From UBA2040 sp963977135 (GTDB lineage Bacteria > Bacteroidota > Bacteroidia > Flavobacteriales_D > Crocinitomicaceae), in NCBI GenBank assembly GCA_963977135.1, contig CAXBNN010000004.1, positions 186,001 through 250,000 on the forward strand: a stretch of DNA of 64,000 nucleotides, written 5' to 3'. Each line of letters starts with the position of its first letter. Position 1 is the first letter of the stretch. Under the pieces are notes generated by a model, which was given only the letters and a program-made list of their open reading frames with translations, did not search any database and was not told the origin of the DNA. Positions 60,161-64,000 of this stretch are shown one piece after another. Position numbers and translations under genes: made by a program.

Positions 60161-61933
60161 ATGAAGGTAACTTTACTTTTTTCTTTCCTGTTTGTAAGTC
60201 TATTGTCATACTCTCAGCCGGAAAATGCTCAAATTCAAGTCATTGATGGCAAACGCTATTATGTGCATTTTGTTCAAGGTGGAAATACTCTATATGGAAT
60301 TCACAATCTTTACAAAGTACCCGTAGAGGATATCGTTGCAGCAAACCCTGAAACAGCTAGTGGACTAAAAGAGGGGCAAAGAATTTTAATTCCTATAAAA
60401 GGAGTTGAAAGTTTACCTGAAAATTTAGTTCTACATACTGTAGTGTCAAAAGAAACATTATACGGAATATCTAAAAAATATGATGTAACTATTGATCGTT
60501 TAGTAGAATTAAATCCTGGAATTGAAACAGGTTTAAATGAAGGTCAAGAAATTAAAATTCCGGTTAAAATGCCCGTTGGAAAAGGGGAACCTTTAAAAGT
60601 TCAACAAAAAGAATTTAAAATATCCTTTACTGATTCAATAGTCAAACATACTGTTCTAAAAGGAGAAACACTTTATAGCATTTCGAAGCGATTTATGGTT
60701 CCTGAGTCTGAAATAAGACGGGCAAATACCATGAAAAATGATAAAATTCGCCCAGGTGATGTTTTAAACATTCCTATTAAAAAAGAGCGAATCGAAAAGG
60801 TTGAAATAAGAAAGATTGAATCGATAAAACCAAAGACTGGTTTTGATGGAAAAGCGCCAATTATAGACTCCCTTCTTTTATTCAAGAAAAAAGAGAAATA
60901 TAATGTTGCTGTTTTAATGCCTTTGTTCTTAGACAAGCCTGAGGGATACAATCCGAAAATTTCCGATATGGCTGCTGAATTTTATATGGGCGTAAAAGCG
61001 GCATTGGATTCACTAGATCGTATGGGATTGAAAGCAAAAGTTTACATCCATGATTCCCAAAATGATTCAACTGCGGTCATGGAATTACTTAAAAAGCCAG
61101 AATTTGAAAAAGTAGATTTAATAATTGGTCCATTCTATGGATCAAATTCTGAATATGTTGCTAATTGGTGCAGAGCGCGAGGGGTAAGAATGGTTTGTCC
61201 GTTTGCGACCAATTATGAAATACTCCGTGATAATCCGTTTATTTATGAGGCGGTTACTTCAGAGGTAACCCTAAGTGAAGGATTGGCTAAACATCTTTTG
61301 CGAAATTTTGGAGAGGAACAAGTAATCCTAGTTAAACCTACAGATCCACAGGATATGAATTCCTATGACGCATTTAGAAATGCGTATATACGTGATACAA
61401 CTAGAACAAAAGGTCCAAAATTAATGGAAACCACTTTTGAGGATTTCTCGACATTTATTAAATCAGATGTAAACACACACATAGTTTATCTTACAAACGA
61501 CAAAGCTCAAGCCATGGAGTTTGTCAATAACGTAAATAAATCCGGATACAAATCAGGTACAGGAAAAATTACAATCTACGGAACGAAAGATTGGGCTAAC
61601 TTTTCTAATGTTTCTGCAGCATATAAAAATAAATTCAATTTTCAATTCGCAACTTCTTTTGATTTAAATTATGAGAATGAAAGAACCAAAAACTTTCATA
61701 AAAAATTTAGAACTGCTTACTCTGCAGATCTAACTAAGATGGCAATACAAGGATTTGATGTAACACTTTATTTTTGCCAAACACTTTTATTGCAGAAAAA
61801 ACCATCCTCTGGATTGATGAATAAGATTAAAATGGAGCAAAAAGGTCTTGGAAATGGTTATGAAAACACCAATTGCATAATTGTCCGTCAGGTAGATTAT
61901 GAATTAATTAAAGTTGCTGAGATTAATGACTAA
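60161..61933 (+). CDS. Exported protein with three LysM domains and a periplasmic-binding (PBP1/LpoA-like) fold
   Basis: A 590-residue exported protein. The signal peptide ends at L-S-Y-S-Q. Three LysM domains follow (about 30-73, 83-127, 150-195), each with 'G-x-T-L-Y-[GS]-I' and 'G-x-x-[IL]-x-I-P', for binding peptidoglycan. From about residue 240 there is a periplasmic-binding type 1 fold ('V-A-V-L-M-P-L-F', 'I-I-G-P-F-Y-G-S', 'V-C-P-F-A-T-N', 'N-P-F-I-Y'), related to ABC amino-acid receptors and to LpoA, the activator of PBP1A. No transporter genes are nearby. A role in peptidoglycan synthesis or sensing is inferred. The ATG at 60161 starts the signal peptide; the longer frame overlapping guaA is rejected. 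Its stop overlaps hemF by 8 bases. Confidence 0.82.
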   Translation: MKVTLLFSFLFVSLLSYSQPENAQIQVIDGKRYYVHFVQGGNTLYGIHNLYKVPVEDIVAANPETASGLKEGQRILIPIKGVESLPENLVLHTVVSKETLYGISKKYDVTIDRLVELNPGIETGLNEGQEIKIPVKMPVGKGEPLKVQQKEFKISFTDSIVKHTVLKGETLYSISKRFMVPESEIRRANTMKNDKIRPGDVLNIPIKKERIEKVEIRKIESIKPKTGFDGKAPIIDSLLLFKKKEKYNVAVLMPLFLDKPEGYNPKISDMAAEFYMGVKAALDSLDRMGLKAKVYIHDSQNDSTAVMELLKKPEFEKVDLIIGPFYGSNSEYVANWCRARGVRMVCPFATNYEILRDNPFIYEAVTSEVTLSEGLAKHLLRNFGEEQVILVKPTDPQDMNSYDAFRNAYIRDTTRTKGPKLMETTFEDFSTFIKSDVNTHIVYLTNDKAQAMEFVNNVNKSGYKSGTGKITIYGTKDWANFSNVSAAYKNKFNFQFATSFDLNYENERTKNFHKKFRTAYSADLTKMAIQGFDVTLYFCQTLLLQKKPSSGLMNKIKMEQKGLGNGYENTNCIIVRQVDYELIKVAEIND

Positions 61934-62828
61934 AGAACAAATCAGCCAGCGATTTGAGGAATTGCAAGCAAAAATAGTTCGTGATTTAGAAAGTCTTGAT
62001 GGCAAGATAAAGTTTACCACCGACCTGTGGAAAAGAGAAGAAGGTGGAGGCGGAGCTACTAAAGTCGGAGCAAATGGCAATGTCATTGAAAAGGGTGGTG
62101 TTGCATTCTCTGCAGTTCATGGAGAAGTTACTGAAGTCATGAAAAGACAATTAAACCTGGATGGCGACGACTTTTTTGCTACTGGGGTTTCAATTGTACT
62201 TCACCCGAATAATCCTTTCGTTCCAATCATTCACATGAATGTTCGATATTTCGAATTAAATGACGGAACTTATTGGTACGGCGGCGGTATAGATTTAACA
62301 CCCCATTACATCGATGAACAAATGGCCAAACAATTTCATATTCGTTTGGAAAGAATTTGCGCCAAATACAACAAAGATTTCTTCCCTAAATTTAAAGCTC
62401 AAGCTGACGATTATTTTTTTATTCCTCATAGAAATGAAACAAGGGGTATTGGAGGAATATTCTTTGACCATTTGGATGAAAAATGTGGCATATCAAAAAA
62501 TGATATTTTCAACTTTTGCATTCAACTAGGTGAAGATTTTCCGTCTATATATTCTGAGCAAGTTTTATCGGGAAAAGATATTGCGTTTGACGAGTTAAAT
62601 ATTGAATGGAGAAATCATCGGAGAGGGCGATACGTGGAGTTCAACTTAGTAAATGATAGAGGTACAAAATTTGGGCTTTTTTCAGGTGGAAGAACAGAAT
62701 CAATTTTGATGAGTTTGCCTCCAACTGCTCAATGGACGTATTGTCATCCAATAAAAGAAAAGTCAAAAGAACAACAAACATTATACAAATTAAAAAAAGG
62801 AATTGATTGGCTTTCTCTCGGAGGATAA
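61926..62828 (+). CDS. hemF: Oxygen-dependent coproporphyrinogen-III oxidase
   Basis: A 300-residue HemF that converts coproporphyrinogen III to protoporphyrinogen IX with oxygen in heme synthesis. Motifs: 'W-K-R-E-E-G-G-G-G-A-T', 'F-x-A-T-G-V-S-I-V-L-H-P-x-N-P', 'Y-G-G-G-I-D-L-T-P', 'R-G-I-G-G-I-F-F-D-H', 'Y-V-E-F-N-L-V-x-D-R-G-T-K-F-G-L', 'M-S-L-P-P-T-A-Q-W'. Full length. The ATG at 61926 is used; a TTG four codons upstream is not needed. Overlaps the LysM gene by 8 bases. It implies growth with oxygen. Confidence 0.96.
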   Translation: MTKEQISQRFEELQAKIVRDLESLDGKIKFTTDLWKREEGGGGATKVGANGNVIEKGGVAFSAVHGEVTEVMKRQLNLDGDDFFATGVSIVLHPNNPFVPIIHMNVRYFELNDGTYWYGGGIDLTPHYIDEQMAKQFHIRLERICAKYNKDFFPKFKAQADDYFFIPHRNETRGIGGIFFDHLDEKCGISKNDIFNFCIQLGEDFPSIYSEQVLSGKDIAFDELNIEWRNHRRGRYVEFNLVNDRGTKFGLFSGGRTESILMSLPPTAQWTYCHPIKEKSKEQQTLYKLKKGIDWLSLGG

Positions 62829-62896
62829 TAAAAACTGCCATATCACGCAACTATCTACACTATTTTACGTCCAATGATTATATTTTAAATTACTTA

Positions 62897-64000
62897 ATGA
62901 AAACACTTCTTATTCTTGCTTTATCGGTTTTGTTTACCATCTCAAATAATAGCGCATTCAGTCAGTCCGTCACAATGTCAAATACGGCTCTTAATCAATG
63001 CTCTGGCACTCTGCTTGACCCAGGTGGAAACAGTGATTATCCGAACAGCAATGCTACAACCACAACTATCTGCCCTGTTGTAGCAGGAGCTTTTGTGCGT
63101 TTGAACTTTACATTCATCAATACAGAAGCGATTTTTGATAACCTTACAATTCATGACGGTAATACAATTGCTGGTCCGGTAATTGGTGTTTTTAGTGGGA
63201 TTTTAGGACCATTTATTATTCAAGCAACCAATCCTTCTGGATGTTTAACCTTAGTGTTTTCATCAGATGCAACTTTCACCTCCCTTGGATTTAGCGCGAA
63301 TATCAATTGTGCTTTACCATGTCAGCCAGTTTTGGCCCAGGCAACATCAACAAGCCCGGTCAGTGTAGGTGGATTCATTGATATTTGTACTGGCACAACA
63401 GTATCTATGAATGGTAACGGAAATTATCCTTCACCAGTTCCAGTCTATCCTCAATCTGATGCTACTTCAACTTTTCAATGGAATTTCGGTGATCTCGCGG
63501 GTTCAACGACGCAAAACACAAGCCATCAATACAACAGATCGGGGATATATGATTTAGACTTAACTGTAACTGACATAAATGGATGCCCTAGTACAAATGA
63601 CATTGGATTAAAAGTAAGAGTTTCTGATGATCCAAGTTTTGTTGGAACAGTCGCAGCTAGTAATAATATTTGTCTTGGTGAATCAAATGACCTTTCAGGA
63701 TTTGCATTCCCAACTGAATTAGAATATTTCTGTGAATCGTCTGCTCCTCAGGATGTTTTGATTCCAGATGGAATTGGAGCTCCTTACTCGACAACACTCA
63801 GTTTGGATTGTTTTGCTCCTGGCGCTGCCGTTGCCGCGGCCTCAGATATATCTTCAATTTGTTTTGATATAGAACACTCTTATTTACACGATTTAGAAAT
63901 TACAATTACTTGCCCAAATGGGACTTCTATTTCACTTTATGACCCAAATGCAACGGGAGTTGCTCCAATAAATTCTGTTCAACTCGGAGAACCTGTAGAT
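62897..64000 (+). CDS. Large secreted surface protein with CUB, PKD and proprotein-convertase P-like domains (3' end outside window)
   Basis: An open frame of 368 codons running through the right edge. The signal peptide ends at N-S-A-F-S-Q. Residues about 30-135 form a CUB-like domain ('C-P-V-V-A-G-A-F-V-R-L-N-F', 'N-L-T-I-H-D-G', 'L-T-L-V-F-S-S-D-A-T'). A PKD domain follows at about 165-235 ('F-Q-W-N-F-G-D', 'H-Q-Y-N-R-S-G-I-Y'), then a region from about 270 resembling the proprotein-convertase P domain ('H-D-L-E-I-T-I-T-C-P-N-G-T'). This set is typical of very large T9SS-exported adhesins that end in a gliding-motility-associated C-terminal domain; that end is not visible here. It starts 68 bases after hemF. 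Confidence 0.75.
   Translation, partial: MKTLLILALSVLFTISNNSAFSQSVTMSNTALNQCSGTLLDPGGNSDYPNSNATTTTICPVVAGAFVRLNFTFINTEAIFDNLTIHDGNTIAGPVIGVFSGILGPFIIQATNPSGCLTLVFSSDATFTSLGFSANINCALPCQPVLAQATSTSPVSVGGFIDICTGTTVSMNGNGNYPSPVPVYPQSDATSTFQWNFGDLAGSTTQNTSHQYNRSGIYDLDLTVTDINGCPSTNDIGLKVRVSDDPSFVGTVAASNNICLGESNDLSGFAFPTELEYFCESSAPQDVLIPDGIGAPYSTTLSLDCFAPGAAVAAASDISSICFDIEHSYLHDLEITITCPNGTSISLYDPNATGVAPINSVQLGEPVD

Noticed and set aside
1..64000. Prophage, insertion sequence, CRISPR array, defence island, tRNA or rRNA
   Set aside because: No transposase, integrase, phage structural gene, repeat-spacer pattern, attachment-like repeat or structured RNA gene was seen on either strand.

Overview
This window looks like ordinary core chromosome of a Bacteroidota bacterium, most likely a gliding or type IX secretion (T9SS) member of the Flavobacteriales; a Crocinitomicaceae/Cryomorphaceae-like lineage is a guess. 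The evidence is the AT-rich, densely packed coding; GldF and GldG; the PorX regulator; several proteins ending in T9SS sorting domains (an NP-containing strand followed by G-[IV]-Y and a basic tail); lipoprotein signals directly followed by Lys or Ser; the bacillithiol enzyme BshB1; and TAnnTTTG -7 boxes in front of many genes. I see no rRNA, tRNA, CRISPR array, insertion sequence, prophage or integrase. The only stretch longer than 300 bases without a gene is 9456-9883.

Layout. 1-2800: a probable vitamin B12 uptake cluster (end of a TonB-dependent receptor, a YncE/BtuG-like propeller lipoprotein, a T9SS-sorted surface protein). 2788-4321: a lipid kinase and a TPMT-like methyltransferase. 4328-9455 (minus): MoxR ATPase and three SurA/PpiC-type periplasmic folding factors. 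9884-11356: guaB. 11486-12618: two small envelope proteins. 12705-17177: an HD phosphohydrolase divergent from a porX-tsaE-alanine dehydrogenase operon whose genes overlap end to start. 17280-20566: a stand-alone HsdR-N nuclease-like protein, prfC and dnaN. 20671-24250: gldF, gldG and a DUF4340 gene. 24362-26459: RimK-type ligase, a small monooxygenase-fold protein and a SAM hydrolase. 26558-32947: phoH, purC, a fused cytochrome c maturation protein, glutathione peroxidase and bshB1. 32939-36064: a glycosyltransferase, a small STAS-like protein and a persulfide dioxygenase-sulfurtransferase. 36156-42686: two divergent BNR/VPS10-like giants and a secreted glutathione peroxidase. 42824-48070: gyrB, a PorE-like OmpA protein and a nine-TPR protein. 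48213-53722: a thiolase followed by a tight trio of unknown surface proteins. 53726-58380 (minus): kdsC-like phosphatase, DUF2520 protein, secA. 58584-62828: guaA, a LysM plus periplasmic-binding-fold protein, hemF. 62897 to the end: the start of a large CUB/PKD surface protein.

Much of the window serves envelope biogenesis: SecA exports, SurA/PpiC proteins assist outer-membrane folding, PorX and a PorE-like anchor belong to the T9SS, GldFG to gliding, and at least three complete T9SS cargo genes are present. Thiol and sulfide chemistry forms a second thread (two glutathione peroxidases, BshB1, CstB-like enzyme, cytochrome c maturation).

I found no clear undescribed defence or mobile system. 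The most interesting leads are the orphan PDDEXK protein at 17280, the three-gene surface module at 49454-53722, the HD promoter embedded in the porX start, the LysM/LpoA-like protein, and the paired BNR proteins. Five genes appear to use TTG starts.
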